A DNA stretch of 64,000 nt from an uncultured Spirochaetaceae bacterium (GTDB taxonomy: Bacteria > Spirochaetota > Spirochaetia > Treponematales > Treponemataceae): assembly GCA_902778325.1 (NCBI GenBank), contig CACYWZ010000006.1:16624-80623 (forward strand). The letters are read 5' to 3'. Position 1 is the first letter of the stretch. Each line of letters opens with the position of its first letter. A model generated the notes under the pieces. It was not told the origin of the DNA. It did no database searches and was given only the letters and a program-made list of their open reading frames with translations. Made by a program: the position numbers and the translations under genes. Shown one piece after another: positions 36,770 through 45,654 of this stretch.

Positions 36770-36854
36770 CGACCCCATAGGGTCGTGCCGTGCGACCTTA
36801 TAGGGTCGTGCAATCCGACCTTATAGGGTCGCACACATCTACCGCATAGGGTAG
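36770..36854. repeat. Array E: 23-bp hairpin repeat, four copies, between convergent genes
   Basis: Units start at 36770, 36793, 36816 and 36839, exactly 23 bp apart. Each is a 5-6 bp stem: CGACC...GGTCG in units 1-3 and CTACC...GGTAG in unit 4, so both arms of unit 4 changed together. Loops are CCATA, TTATA, TTATA and GCATA. The A run before unit 1 gives a T run on the minus strand, so the first hairpin may terminate rpiA; a bidirectional terminator role is plausible. Confidence 0.85.
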
Positions 36855-36855
36855 A

Positions 36856-37572
36856 TTATCGGCGGATTTCAACATTGCCGTCTGAGTGGGCAATGAACAC
36901 CATAGGGTGAAGTTTTGTGAAAAAGCCGTTCTCCACAACGCCCGGAATCGCGTTAATCTCGTCCTCAAGAACAATCGGGTTCACAGGGCTTTCCCACTTG
37001 CAGTCAAGAATCCAGTTTCCGTTGTCTGTGATGACAGGACCGCACTTTTTCACGCCCTCGCGCAAGACGCAAGTCGCACCAAGGCGGGAAAGGGCATTCT
37101 TCACGCTCTGCATTGCCTCTCCGATGATTTCGACAGGAAGAGCAAAGCCTGTTCCCTCGCTTTCAACGCTTTTGCTTTCGTCGGCGACAATCGCAAAACT
37201 GTCGGAGTTGTATGCGACGATTTTCTCGCGAAGAAGTGCTGCTCCGCCGCCTTTGATGAGGTCGCTGTTCAAGTCGATTTCATCAGCGCCGTCAATCGTC
37301 AAATCCAAGTGTCCGCCGATTGCCTTGTCGTTGAGCGAATAAACTGGGATTCCCAGCTCAATGCACTCGTTCGATGTCTGAAAACTCGTTACGACAGCCT
37401 TGATGTCCTTGATTGTGCCGTCCTTAATGCGCTCTGCAAGGCGGCGCACAGCAGGGATTGCGGTGCTTCCTGTTCCGAGTCCGATTTTCATTCCGCTAAA
37501 AATCTTTCCTTCCTCGATAAGCGTATCAATCGCTGTACGAGCGGCAAGAAGTTTTTGTTCATCTCTAGTCAT
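36856..37572 (-). CDS. rpiA: ribose-5-phosphate isomerase A
   Basis: 238 residues from the ATG at 37572 (GGAG upstream); a longer frame extends into aroDE but is antifunctional. Landmarks: G-L-G-T-G-S-T near 30, D-L-T-I-D-G-A-D-E-I-D near 92-102 (catalytic region), K-G-G-G-A-A-L-L-R-E-K near 110-120, and N-x-I-L-D-C near 185. It interconverts ribose-5-phosphate and ribulose-5-phosphate in the pentose phosphate pathway. The start overlaps the end of aroDE by 8 bp, so it is the last gene of the def operon. Confidence 0.95.
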   Translation of the reverse strand: MTRDEQKLLAARTAIDTLIEEGKIFSGMKIGLGTGSTAIPAVRRLAERIKDGTIKDIKAVVTSFQTSNECIELGIPVYSLNDKAIGGHLDLTIDGADEIDLNSDLIKGGGAALLREKIVAYNSDSFAIVADESKSVESEGTGFALPVEIIGEAMQSVKNALSRLGATCVLREGVKKCGPVITDNGNWILDCKWESPVNPIVLEDEINAIPGVVENGFFTKLHPMVFIAHSDGNVEIRR

Positions 37573-39061
37573 ATTTTTCTCCTGTAAAAAGTTCAAATTG
37601 TCTGTAGCCTTGATATTGCAGCATCGGGAATCCGTTCTGAACTCGGCAGCCCGCCTTTTCAGCCCTCGCCATAATCGGCGTCGTCTCAGGCACATAGATG
37701 ATGTCGAACACCATTTCGTGTCCCTTGAAGTCGTAAAAATAAATCGGGTCGTTCTCGCTTGACGACGGTGAAGATGAGCCCATTCCAACGCTTGTTGTCT
37801 GCACGATGAGGTCGGAGTATTTCTCAATCATATGCTCGTTCTCAGGGGTGAGAAGCGCCCACTTGAAGCCGAACTGCTCGGCAAGTTTTTTCGCTCTGCT
37901 TGCCGTGCGGTTAAAGACGCAGACTTTCGCTCCGAGAGTCTTTAGCGCATAGGCGACAGCCTTCGCTGCTCCGCCCGCACCGATGAGCGCGACTTTCCAG
38001 TGCTTTATGTTCTTTGTTCCCGTGAACTCAAGGAGAGAGCGCGAAAATCCAAGAGCGTCCGTGTTGTCGCCAATCCAATAATCGCCCTTGTTCAAGATTG
38101 TGTTGCACGCTCCGATTTCGCCAACTTGCGACGACACTTCGCGCAAGTCCGCAAGCACGTTTTCTTTGTGCGGGATTGTCACCGAAAGCCCTTTTACGCC
38201 GACTTCGTTGCAGAACTCGATTGCGTCGTCCACCGACTCAGAGCGAATCGGAACATAAACCGCGTCGATATTGTGCTTTTCAAAGCCCTTGTTGTGAAGA
38301 GCAGGGCTTAGCGTTGAATTGAGCGGCCAACCTGTGATTCCAAAGACTTTCGTGCTGTCGCTAATGCTTTGAAAGTGATAAATGTCGCTGAGCGTTATCG
38401 GGTCAAGGTGTCCGAGAGTCTGCAATCGCGCGGACGCTTCGACAGGAGATGTGTATGTCAGATATGAGTTAATTTTCGCAGAGAGGATTCTTGACGGAAG
38501 CCCGAGAGGTCCCATCGCGCAAAGGATTTGCTCACTTTCGCCAAACTTCTTTGCTTGCTGGAAAAGGTTTGTGACATCAGAAAGCGTCTTTGGCATAAAA
38601 GCGATTTTCGGGATTTCATATCCAGTTGTCCTCAAAGACGCAAGACGGGAAGAGATGTCCAGAATTGGATTTTGCATATCGTGAACGCTTCGGATAACGC
38701 GCGTTCCGAACGCCAGAGCCGAATCCTGAAGGCTCGGGACATGAAAATCTTCCTCAAAGTCAACGTAGGCGAAGTTCTTTGAGCGGTTTTCCTCTGCGAA
38801 CGCCATCGCACGAGCAAAAAGCACAGTGCGGCTGGACTCTCCCTCATCAAAGCGACCTCCGTCAATTTTGCGCCGTATTGTCAAAATGCACGGAAGCCCT
38901 GCCATAGCGGGAAAGTTTCGAATATAAAGCCGCTCGTTTTCGTCAAGGAAATCGACACGAAGCTCAACCAAATCGATATACTTGCGATAATTCTCGATTG
39001 TCGCAATATTCTCAGAAAGCGTCTTTCCTGTCAGTGTCAGACAGACGAGCGGTCTTTTCAT
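37565..39061 (-). CDS. aroDE: AroD-AroE fusion: 3-dehydroquinate dehydratase (type I) and shikimate dehydrogenase
   Basis: 498 residues. The N-terminal ~225 residues are a type I dehydroquinase with the general base H127 (S-V-H-D-M) and Schiff-base lysine K152 (P-K-I-A). Residues ~238-498 are shikimate dehydrogenase: S-T-L-S-P-A-L-H-N near 249-257, catalytic K299 (P-H-K-E-N), D335 (G-D-N-T-D), and the NADP loop G-A-G-G-A-A-K-A at 361-368. It carries out steps 3 and 4 of the shikimate pathway. Such fusions are known from plants and a few bacterial lineages. It lies 18 bases after the PASTA gene. Confidence 0.95.
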   Translation of the reverse strand: MKRPLVCLTLTGKTLSENIATIENYRKYIDLVELRVDFLDENERLYIRNFPAMAGLPCILTIRRKIDGGRFDEGESSRTVLFARAMAFAEENRSKNFAYVDFEEDFHVPSLQDSALAFGTRVIRSVHDMQNPILDISSRLASLRTTGYEIPKIAFMPKTLSDVTNLFQQAKKFGESEQILCAMGPLGLPSRILSAKINSYLTYTSPVEASARLQTLGHLDPITLSDIYHFQSISDSTKVFGITGWPLNSTLSPALHNKGFEKHNIDAVYVPIRSESVDDAIEFCNEVGVKGLSVTIPHKENVLADLREVSSQVGEIGACNTILNKGDYWIGDNTDALGFSRSLLEFTGTKNIKHWKVALIGAGGAAKAVAYALKTLGAKVCVFNRTASRAKKLAEQFGFKWALLTPENEHMIEKYSDLIVQTTSVGMGSSSPSSSENDPIYFYDFKGHEMVFDIIYVPETTPIMARAEKAGCRVQNGFPMLQYQGYRQFELFTGEKYD

Positions 39062-39079
39062 TTTTTACCCCTTTTTCTT

Positions 39080-40075
39080 TTATTGCGTTATTTCTTTTCC
39101 TGGAACACTCAGCGTGAAGCGGCTTCCCAAAGGCGCAGCATAAGGCACGGAAACAGAGCCACCCTTGTGCATAAAGTTCGCAATCACAAGGCTCTCCCCT
39201 TCAGGAGTGTCAGCCCTAAGCGACATCGGAACAGCATAAGGATAATCCGAAACCGTCACATTAAAGATGCCGTAAACAGTTTTAGCCGCTTCTCCTTCGC
39301 CTGATTGAGCTGGGAAAGCAAAATCAACAGCGATGCGCGAGTAATCAGCAACGCTCTCGCCAGCGGCAGTGCCCATTGATGTCACAGAGCCAGCGCTTTC
39401 GCCTTCAAGCGCCTCGTGCGACGTGAAGTCAAAAATAAGCCGTGATTTTTCCATGACGGCAAGAACATCGCTAACAGATTTTCCAGTCAGCTCTGGCACA
39501 GTCGACTTTTGGGAATTATTGCCGCGGCTCACCACAAAAGTCATCACGACAGCGTCCGTTATCGGCGTTCCAGACGGAGGCTCTTGAGAGAGAATCGTGC
39601 CTTCAGCAAGATTGCTCGTTTTGTAAATCGGGTCTGCGACTTTGATAAGAGCGCTTCCGTCAGCCCATGTCATCGACTTCACGCTAAGGCGCGCATAATC
39701 AAGAAGCGTTCCCGTGTAATCAGGAACATGCGTCACAATAACACCACGCGACACAGTGAGAGTCACGCGCTCTCCCGCTTTCACAATCGCGCCGCCTTTA
39801 GGATTTTGCTCAAGGATATGCCCTTTTTCCTCAGCGTTGTCGCTGTAGCGCAAAAGCACCTTCGCATAAAGTTCCTTCTGCTGCATTTCCTGCAACGCCG
39901 CCGTCAGCTCCTTTCCTGTGACATTCGGAACAAGGACTTCCTCTTTGCCGCGCACCGCAAGCGCGAACACTGCAAGAGCAATCACGCCCATAAGCAAAAC
40001 TGCGCTCAAAGCCGCAAAGAAGAACGTAAAAACAGGGTGTCTGTTTTGATTTTTCAATTCGTTAATTTCTTCCAT
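39080..40075 (-). CDS. membrane-anchored PASTA-domain protein
   Basis: 331 residues from the ATG at 40075; a TTG at 40096 is in frame and its own first codons contain the only GAGG, 15 bases before the ATG, so the start is uncertain. A single TM helix lies at ~15-40 (N-terminus cytoplasmic). Three PASTA-like domains follow (each V-P-[N/D/E]-[V/Y/L]-x-G then a V-[T/V]-x-x-V-S-R-G end), then a ~70-residue beta-rich tail. PASTA domains usually bind peptidoglycan and occur on Ser/Thr kinases and penicillin-binding proteins; here there is no catalytic domain. Confidence 0.8.
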   Translation of the reverse strand: MEEINELKNQNRHPVFTFFFAALSAVLLMGVIALAVFALAVRGKEEVLVPNVTGKELTAALQEMQQKELYAKVLLRYSDNAEEKGHILEQNPKGGAIVKAGERVTLTVSRGVIVTHVPDYTGTLLDYARLSVKSMTWADGSALIKVADPIYKTSNLAEGTILSQEPPSGTPITDAVVMTFVVSRGNNSQKSTVPELTGKSVSDVLAVMEKSRLIFDFTSHEALEGESAGSVTSMGTAAGESVADYSRIAVDFAFPAQSGEGEAAKTVYGIFNVTVSDYPYAVPMSLRADTPEGESLVIANFMHKGGSVSVPYAAPLGSRFTLSVPGKEITQ

Positions 40076-40126
40076 AAAAAAATAACTTTTCCTCAAAAAA
40101 ATATATCGCTAGAACTTCATTGCTTT

Positions 40127-41113
40127 TCAACAACAAACACTTCCGACAAAGCCTCTTGCACCATTCGCAAAAGCCTTGTAATCAGCGGCTTTCTTCGCCT
40201 GCCACTGCAAAACCGTCGCGCTCAAAAAGCCAGAAGCACATTTTATGATAATGCCGTCGTTTTTCAAAAGCGCGATAACAGTGCCGTTTGCAGCGCTATT
40301 CGTGTCGCCAAGACTTGAAACATCGCCAGAGAAAACGTGCGCCTCAAGTATTTTCAGCACATTTCCGCCGTTCTCTGTGAAGCACGTTGGCCAAGGCGTG
40401 TACGCTCTGATTTGCCTGTCGATTTCACAAGCCGAGCGATTCCAATCGATTTTTCCGTCGCTTTTTTCGATGAAAGGCGTGTAACTCGCTTCCCCTTCCT
40501 GCTTCTTTCCCTCAGGAAGCGTGAAAGCGCCATTGCTCTCACTCGACGCAATCTTTTCAAGAAGCGAAGAAATCATCTCGATGCCATTTTTCACGACAAC
40601 GCCGTCAGATGCCATAAGGCTCTCAGTTGTCTCAGTTCCTGAAAGAGTGATTTCGCGACAGTCCAAAATGTCGCCAGAGTCGATTTCAAGAGATATTTTT
40701 TGCAATGAAACGCCAGTTTTCTCGTCGCCTGAGAGGATTGCCGCAGGAACAGGAGTGCAACCGCGATATTTTGGCAAAAGAGACGGATGAAGATTTATTC
40801 CGCCAAGAGCGAACATCGAAAGGAATTTTGGTCCAAAGATATGACCGTAATCAAAGCAAACGAAAATGTCAGCGTTGAGCCCTTCAATCTGAGCGCGGAA
40901 AGCGCTGTCCAAATGCTCTGGAGTGAAAACAGGAATCCCCAAAGAGGAAGCGACATCAGCAACAGCAGTCGCAGTCAATTCCTTGCTGCGCTTTTTTGCG
41001 CTCGGCGGATTCGTCAAAACACCGACAACCTCAAAGCCTTTCGCGTTTTCAACAAGGGAGCGCAAAACAGCCGCACTCGGCTCAGGACTTCCCGCATAAA
41101 AAACTTTCAGCAT
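40127..41113 (-). CDS. fmt: methionyl-tRNA formyltransferase
   Basis: 328 residues. Catalytic N107 and H109 in G-G-I-N-L-H-P-S-L-L-P-K-Y-R-G, and D145 in I-D-S-G-D-I-L, with the formyl-THF-binding loop around them; a C-terminal OB-like tRNA-binding domain follows. It formylates initiator Met-tRNA. It starts one base after the def stop codon, the usual def-fmt pairing: one enzyme adds the formyl group and the other removes it from the nascent protein. Confidence 0.95.
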   Translation of the reverse strand: MLKVFYAGSPEPSAAVLRSLVENAKGFEVVGVLTNPPSAKKRSKELTATAVADVASSLGIPVFTPEHLDSAFRAQIEGLNADIFVCFDYGHIFGPKFLSMFALGGINLHPSLLPKYRGCTPVPAAILSGDEKTGVSLQKISLEIDSGDILDCREITLSGTETTESLMASDGVVVKNGIEMISSLLEKIASSESNGAFTLPEGKKQEGEASYTPFIEKSDGKIDWNRSACEIDRQIRAYTPWPTCFTENGGNVLKILEAHVFSGDVSSLGDTNSAANGTVIALLKNDGIIIKCASGFLSATVLQWQAKKAADYKAFANGARGFVGSVCC

Positions 41114-41680
41114 CTATTTTCCGCCCTTTTTCTTTGCAGCGATTTTTGCCGCAATGCTTTTTTGCTTGCGCTCTTTTTCCTCGGCTTTCTTTGCTGCACG
41201 CTCAGCTCTCTTCTTGAACTGCTCGACAGTCTTTTCCTTGAACTGCTCATCTCCGCGGTCAATGTAAAGAACACCGTCAAGATGGTCGTATTCGTGCTGG
41301 ATAATTCGGGCAAGCATTCCGTCGGCTTCGAGCGTGAACGGCTTTCCGTTCTCGTTGAGCGCCTGAACAGTAACCTTCGACGGTCTCATAATATCCTCGT
41401 AAACGCCAGGAATACTAAGACAACCCTCCTCGTAACTCGTCAAATCGTCGCTCTTGTAAACAATCTGCGGATTCACAAAAACACGGCGAACATCATCGTC
41501 GGCGATGATAACAAAAAAGCGCTGAGAAATCCCAACCTGAGGAGCTGCAAGCCCAACGCCGTTAGCGCTAATCATCGTCTCAAACATCTCGTTAAAAACA
41601 GAACGAAGTTCGTCCGTAACCTCAGCAACAGGCTGAGCCTGCTCGCGAAGTACATCTTCTCCAAGTTTGCAAATTCTCAA
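41114..41680 (-). CDS. def: peptide deformylase
   Basis: 188 residues. All three metal/catalytic motifs are intact: G-V-G-L-A-A-P-Q (41-48), E-G-C-L-S with C87, and Q-H-E-Y-D-H with H129, E130 and H133. A ~35-residue lysine-rich C-terminal tail is longer than usual and may contact the ribosome, as the C-terminal helix of E. coli deformylase does. It heads the def-fmt-PASTA-aroDE-rpiA operon. Array F lies between it and the next gene upstream. Confidence 0.95.
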   Translation of the reverse strand: MRICKLGEDVLREQAQPVAEVTDELRSVFNEMFETMISANGVGLAAPQVGISQRFFVIIADDDVRRVFVNPQIVYKSDDLTSYEEGCLSIPGVYEDIMRPSKVTVQALNENGKPFTLEADGMLARIIQHEYDHLDGVLYIDRGDEQFKEKTVEQFKKRAERAAKKAEEKERKQKSIAAKIAAKKKGGK

Positions 41681-41764
41681 TTTATGTGCCCCTTAAATAT
41701 CTTGATAACGATTTTCATTCTACCAAACTCGCCTATAATTTTCTACAGAATTTTTCCGATTGTT

Positions 41765-42056
41765 GACTTTTCGTTTTTTTGGCGTTCAGAAGAGTTCCGA
41801 ACGCTGTCTCTTCATTTTTTTGCCCTTCACAAGTGTTCCGAATGCTATCTCTTCATCTTTTTGCCCTTCACAAGTGTTCCGAACGCTGGCTCTTCATCTT
41901 TTTGCCCTTCGGAAATGTTCCGAACGCTCTCCTTTCATCTTTTTGCCCTTCACAAGCGTTCCGAGCGCTGTCTCTTCATCTTTTTGCCTTTCGGGATTTT
42001 TCCGAGCGCTCACTTTTCATTTTTTTGCCTTTCGGAAATGTTCCGAGCGCTGTTTT
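41765..42056. repeat. Array F: 41-bp tandem repeat, about seven copies
   Basis: Equivalent bases recur at 41825, 41866, 41907, 41948 and 41989, exactly 41 bp apart. The unit is a dyad followed by CGCT, a pyrimidine-rich linker (CTCTTCATCTTTTTGCC). The dyad takes two forms: TTCGGAA-atg-TTCCGAA, and CTTCACAAGTG with a CAC-aa-GTG stem. The array lies upstream of def and downstream of the VOC gene, filling 41.7-42.06 kb; no gene is seen there. Confidence 0.9.
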
Positions 42057-42063
42057 CAAAACT

Positions 42064-42447
42064 TCAAACTGTCAGCTCGATAATATTTTGCTCAATCGCG
42101 ACAATTGCGCTCTCGTAATATCCGTCGCCCGTGGTTCGAGGCCCGCTTTGAACACAAAATCCCGCACGCGAAAGTTTCTCCGTCAACTTGTCCACAGCCT
42201 CCGCGCTTCCAAGACTGAACGCCAAATGCGCCCAGCCAGTGCGAAACGGCTCTTTTTCGCTGTCCACGACTTCAGGGCGTGTCATAATCTCAAGGCGAGC
42301 GCCTGAATCAAAAGTCAAAAAATATGAGCGAAATCCAGTCTTTTGATTGAAATATCCGTCATTCGCCTTTGCGTCCAAATACTCAACAAAAAAATCTTTC
42401 GCTTTTTCCAAATCGCAAACATAAAGCGCAACGTGTTCAATTTTCAT
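42064..42447 (-). CDS. VOC (glyoxalase/bleomycin-resistance fold) family protein
   Basis: 127 residues from the ATG at 42447, which follows GGAGGAAAA; an in-frame ATG six codons upstream overlaps the site itself. Two beta-alpha-beta-beta-beta modules carry the metal ligands expected of the family: H5 (I-E-H-V-A-L), E near 53 (L-E-I-M), H near 73 (W-A-H-L-A-F) and E near 124 (I-I-E-L-T-V). Probably a metal-dependent lyase or dioxygenase-like enzyme such as glyoxalase I; the substrate is not deducible. Confidence 0.8.
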   Translation of the reverse strand: MKIEHVALYVCDLEKAKDFFVEYLDAKANDGYFNQKTGFRSYFLTFDSGARLEIMTRPEVVDSEKEPFRTGWAHLAFSLGSAEAVDKLTEKLSRAGFCVQSGPRTTGDGYYESAIVAIEQNIIELTV

Positions 42448-42468
42448 TTTTCCTCCATTCGTCATGCG

Positions 42469-43485
42469 TCAAAAATATTCTTGCTCAAATGAGATTTTTG
42501 ATTTCACAAAACTGTGGTGAACAACTTCAAGAGAGCGCAAATCAAGCGCGGTGAGCCAAAAATCCTCGCTTGTGCAGGCGCTGCTTTCGCCAGAATTACC
42601 CATTCCGATAAAAACAAGATACGGCTTTGAGTCTTTTTCAACGATGTCGAAACCCCACTGGACACTCGAAAGCGCAAAAAGTTCTTTTTCGTCCTCAAAA
42701 GATTTCCCGCTTGTTTTGAAAACTTCCCGCTCTCTTTTGAAGATTTTTATCGTGTAATTCGACGGAAGGCGTGCAACGGAAGTCCAATAAAGTTCTGCAA
42801 CGATTTTTTTGTCTTCGATTTCGCGCTCGATTTTTTGCACGTGGTCGCCAGAGATGCCCAAAAACGAATAGTCGAACGCTGCCATTTGCTCGATTCTCTC
42901 GGCGCTAATCCATTGCTGTTGCTCATCTGTCAAATCGTAGCTGTAGCGGGAATGCGCCGAGGCGATTTTTCTCCACGCTCGATTTTTTGCGTCAAAGGAA
43001 AGCAGTTTGTATGAAGAAAGGCGCTTTGTGTCAAAGTCGCGCTCGATTTCAAGAAAAAGCGTTTCTTTTTTGTTCTGCACGGGATAAACCAAGCCGCACT
43101 CGCCTTTTGCGCCGTTCGCCGAAAAATAAATCTTCCACTTCTTCGCCTTTTTGTCAAAGCGGAAAATGCGAAAATACGCAAAGCCGCCACTTCCTTCAAG
43201 GCTCATCATCGAAAGCATTTTGTCTTTTATGCCGTCAAGGTGAATCGGCGTGCAATAAAGGTTTTGCTTTTTGGTGAGCTCGACGAAATCGGGGTGGAAC
43301 TCCTCTTTTTCGCTGTGCGGCGCGTCGATTGTGTTGTAATTCAATTCGCTCTCAAAATCCGCGTATGTTGTGTATTCGCTCTTTTTGACGACTTCAGCAA
43401 AATGCAGCACGTTAGGCACGAGCGACTTTGCGCTCAAAAGCGAGAGCGCAAGCATATAAAGCAGTGCAAAAAATATCTTTTTCAT
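42469..43485 (-). CDS. secreted protein of unknown function
   Basis: 338 residues. A clear signal peptide (M-K-K then ~13 hydrophobic residues, cleavage near S-A-K at 18-20). The rest is rich in aromatic and charged residues without recognised motif; several W-x-K and F-x-x-D-K-K-x-K-K-W segments suggest a beta-propeller or lipocalin-like secreted domain, which is only an impression. First of a series of small envelope proteins on this strand, each preceded by GGAGGAAAA. Confidence 0.65.
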   Translation of the reverse strand: MKKIFFALLYMLALSLLSAKSLVPNVLHFAEVVKKSEYTTYADFESELNYNTIDAPHSEKEEFHPDFVELTKKQNLYCTPIHLDGIKDKMLSMMSLEGSGGFAYFRIFRFDKKAKKWKIYFSANGAKGECGLVYPVQNKKETLFLEIERDFDTKRLSSYKLLSFDAKNRAWRKIASAHSRYSYDLTDEQQQWISAERIEQMAAFDYSFLGISGDHVQKIEREIEDKKIVAELYWTSVARLPSNYTIKIFKREREVFKTSGKSFEDEKELFALSSVQWGFDIVEKDSKPYLVFIGMGNSGESSACTSEDFWLTALDLRSLEVVHHSFVKSKISFEQEYF

Positions 43486-43506
43486 TTTTCCTCCGTTTTG
43501 CGAAAA

Positions 43507-43830
43507 TCAGTCGAAATAGCTGACTTCCGCTGATTTATAATTTCCGTTGTCATCAAAATAAATACAAAGCTCCCAGCCGCTTATAAAGCCGTCCGCTTTC
43601 AAGAAATACGAAATCTCTTTTTCAAGAACGCGCTCCTCCAATGCAGGACGACCGAGCAAAGACAGAACTTCGGTTTTGTTCGGCTTTTCCGCGTCCAGCT
43701 TGGCAATAAGCGAAGTCGTCATTTGGTAGCGGCTTTTGCCTTTCTGCCATTTTTGCGCGTCGAAGTCAATTTGTTTTTGGCACGCTGCAAAAATCACGCA
43801 AAATAAGAAAATCAAAATCAGTTTTTTCAT
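43507..43830 (-). CDS. small BamE/SmpA-like lipoprotein
   Basis: 107 residues from the ATG at 43830 (GGAGGAAAA upstream). Signal peptide with lipobox F-A-A-C, Cys17. The mature part contains K-T-E-V-L-S-L-L-G-R-P near 53-63, the characteristic helix-turn of BamE/SmpA/OmlA-fold proteins, followed by strands (I-S-Y-F-L, W-E-L-C-I-Y-F-D). BamE itself serves outer-membrane assembly; many BamE-fold lipoproteins are periplasmic inhibitors or immunity-type proteins, which fits this neighbourhood. Confidence 0.6.
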   Translation of the reverse strand: MKKLILIFLFCVIFAACQKQIDFDAQKWQKGKSRYQMTTSLIAKLDAEKPNKTEVLSLLGRPALEERVLEKEISYFLKADGFISGWELCIYFDDNGNYKSAEVSYFD

Positions 43831-43850
43831 TTTTCCTCCGTTTGTCATGC

Positions 43851-43930
43851 GTCATGCTGAACAAGTTTTCAGCATCTGTGTTTGCTGAGCGAAGTCGAAG
43901 CATGGATTCCGAAACGAGTTCGGAATGACG
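43851..43930. repeat. dispersed ~80-bp palindromic element, copy 1
   Basis: Starts GTCATGCTGAAC, continues through TTCAGCATCTG and TGCTGAGCGAAGTCGAAGC, and ends with GTTCGGAATGAC. The two ends are inverted copies of each other, as in REP or small MITE-like elements. Lies between two minus-strand genes. Confidence 0.8.
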
Positions 43931-43937
43931 GGTAGTT

Positions 43938-44357
43938 TCATCTTTCCTCCATCTTTATTTGCAGTTTTTCATAAAACCACGATTTTTCAAAATAAAAAAT
44001 CGGGAATGTTACAAGTTCCAAAAACAAAAGCTTCAGTTTTTTCTTTGTTTTCTGCGAGAACAAAAATCCGCCCCGAACACAAACCAGCATTGCCAGTTCG
44101 TCATCGCTGAGTTCCGTGCGAACAGCCCAGACAATCACATACTCAAACAAAAGCAAAATAATTGGAATAAGCACAAACAGAGGCTTTTGCAAATACACAT
44201 AGCCGCAGGCGATGAGCCACAACAGTGCCGTGTGAATCAGCGACAGGATTTTGTGAACGCGGCGCAATTTGCTCGTGTATTTTTCAAAAAAATACAAAAC
44301 AATGTTCAAAAGCAAATATGCAAACACTATTTTTGCAAAATTATTTTCAATGTTCAT
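43938..44357 (-). CDS. small membrane protein, unknown
   Basis: 139 residues with about three hydrophobic segments (~8-23, ~38-55, ~60-80) and a basic cytoplasmic stretch (K-T-K-K-K-L-K), then a final hydrophobic patch. No recognised family. Its start overlaps the upstream gene's stop by 4 bp, so the two are coupled. Confidence 0.55.
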   Translation of the reverse strand: MNIENNFAKIVFAYLLLNIVLYFFEKYTSKLRRVHKILSLIHTALLWLIACGYVYLQKPLFVLIPIILLLFEYVIVWAVRTELSDDELAMLVCVRGGFLFSQKTKKKLKLLFLELVTFPIFYFEKSWFYEKLQIKMEER

Positions 44358-44830
44358 TTTTCCACCCTCAAACTTTTGTATTGGATTGTCAAAAGAGCTG
44401 TTGATGAACGCCCGTGCTTTTGCTTTTCGTAATAAAAAAACACCAGCGAAAAATATTTTTTCCCAAACTCAGAATAAATGTCCTCGTAGCCGTATTCTTT
44501 AGCAATCACGTTTTTATTTAAGCGCGAGATATGCCCATTCTGCTTGACGGAGTTGAACGAAACAATTTTTCCGCCGTCAAAAATCAGCCGCGCCGCCTCA
44601 CCTGTTTGAGCCAAATTCAAATCAAAAATCACTTTGTTTCGTTCTTCGATTATTTTGAACTTTGAGTCGTGCAGGTTGTCATAAATCTTCAAAAGCTCAC
44701 TTTCGGATTTTATCCGCTCAAAATATTCAGCCAAATCTTTTTGAAAACGCTCGTCGCCAAAATCAAGAAAATAATGCCGCAGTTTTTTGGATTTTCTGAT
44801 GTTGCCGTGAGTCAAAAGCAAGTTCTTCAT
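44354..44830 (-). CDS. unknown protein, 158 residues
   Basis: No signal peptide or membrane segment. Charged, mixed alpha/beta; no motif recognised. Good ribosome binding site (GGAGGAAAAA). Coupled by a 4-bp overlap to the membrane protein gene downstream, suggesting a two-gene unit. Confidence 0.55.
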   Translation of the reverse strand: MKNLLLTHGNIRKSKKLRHYFLDFGDERFQKDLAEYFERIKSESELLKIYDNLHDSKFKIIEERNKVIFDLNLAQTGEAARLIFDGGKIVSFNSVKQNGHISRLNKNVIAKEYGYEDIYSEFGKKYFSLVFFYYEKQKHGRSSTALLTIQYKSLRVEK

Positions 44831-44851
44831 TTTTTCCTCCGTTTGTCATGC

Positions 44852-44931
44852 GTCATGCTGAACTTGTTTCAGCATCTGTGTTTGCTGAGCGAAGTCGAAG
44901 CATAGATTCCGAAACGAGTTCGCCAATGACG
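44852..44931. repeat. dispersed ~80-bp palindromic element, copy 2
   Basis: Same layout as the copy at 43851: GTCATGCTGAACTTG to the closing CCAATGACG. The right arm has diverged (GTTCGCCAATGAC instead of GTTCGGAATGAC). Confidence 0.8.
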
Positions 44932-44938
44932 GGCATTT

Positions 44939-45628
44939 TCATTTTACATTTCTGAATGAAGTTCGTTTGTCAAACCCGTGGTTCACAGCCTTGTCAACGT
45001 CCGAAAGACCTTCGCTTTCAATGCTCACATCGTTTTTTGAAGCAAGCAGATACTCGTCAATTCCGCAATAAATCTCTTCGGGCGGAATAATCGAAGCAAA
45101 GCCCGCGCCGCGCAAAATCGGGATTGGACATCTTTCCAGCTCACCAGAAAGATTTAGAAGCGGACGAAAATTGCAGTTTGACAAATTCGCCTTGCGCCAC
45201 TCTTCCGCCGAAAGTTTGTCCACCGCAAAAGCCCGAGAGTCGACCGTGTACAAATTCAGCGGCTCGCCTTTGTATTCGTACCATTTCCGCGAGCAAATCA
45301 ATTCCATTGAAAAATCAAGAAGCAAATAATTTTCATAGCGGAGCTGCTTCAATTTTATCACGAAAAAGTTAAAACCTGCGGCAAGCACAATCAAAAGAAA
45401 CGGTTCTCCGCTCTTTTTCTCCCACGAAAAAAAATTGTACGGAAAAAGCGGGATAAATCTCTTTTTCCCGTTGACAATTCGATAGCAGCCGTCGCCACAA
45501 TTGATTGCGTCGCAAAGAACTTTCTTTGAAAGAAGCACTGAACCGCGCCTGTCAAAAACAACTTCGTCATCGCCGTTCTGTTGCCAAAGATAATCGTAAT
45601 AATCGTAGTTTCTGTCAATTATTTTCAT
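44939..45628 (-). CDS. unknown protein, 229 residues, one possible membrane segment
   Basis: A hydrophobic stretch near 77-93 (F-L-L-I-V-L-A-A-G-F-N-F-F-V) could be membrane or a buried strand. The rest is soluble-looking and contains no known motif. GGAGGAGAA precedes the ATG at 45628. It may be an immunity-type protein judging from its company, but nothing in the sequence proves this. Confidence 0.5.
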   Translation of the reverse strand: MKIIDRNYDYYDYLWQQNGDDEVVFDRRGSVLLSKKVLCDAINCGDGCYRIVNGKKRFIPLFPYNFFSWEKKSGEPFLLIVLAAGFNFFVIKLKQLRYENYLLLDFSMELICSRKWYEYKGEPLNLYTVDSRAFAVDKLSAEEWRKANLSNCNFRPLLNLSGELERCPIPILRGAGFASIIPPEEIYCGIDEYLLASKNDVSIESEGLSDVDKAVNHGFDKRTSFRNVK

Positions 45629-45654
45629 TTCTCCTCCGTTTTTATCTGTAACCG

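Noticed and set aside
40787-42118. A long plus-strand open frame across fmt, def and array F
   Set aside because: It is antisense to two certain genes and then reads through the 41-bp repeat; no ribosome binding site.
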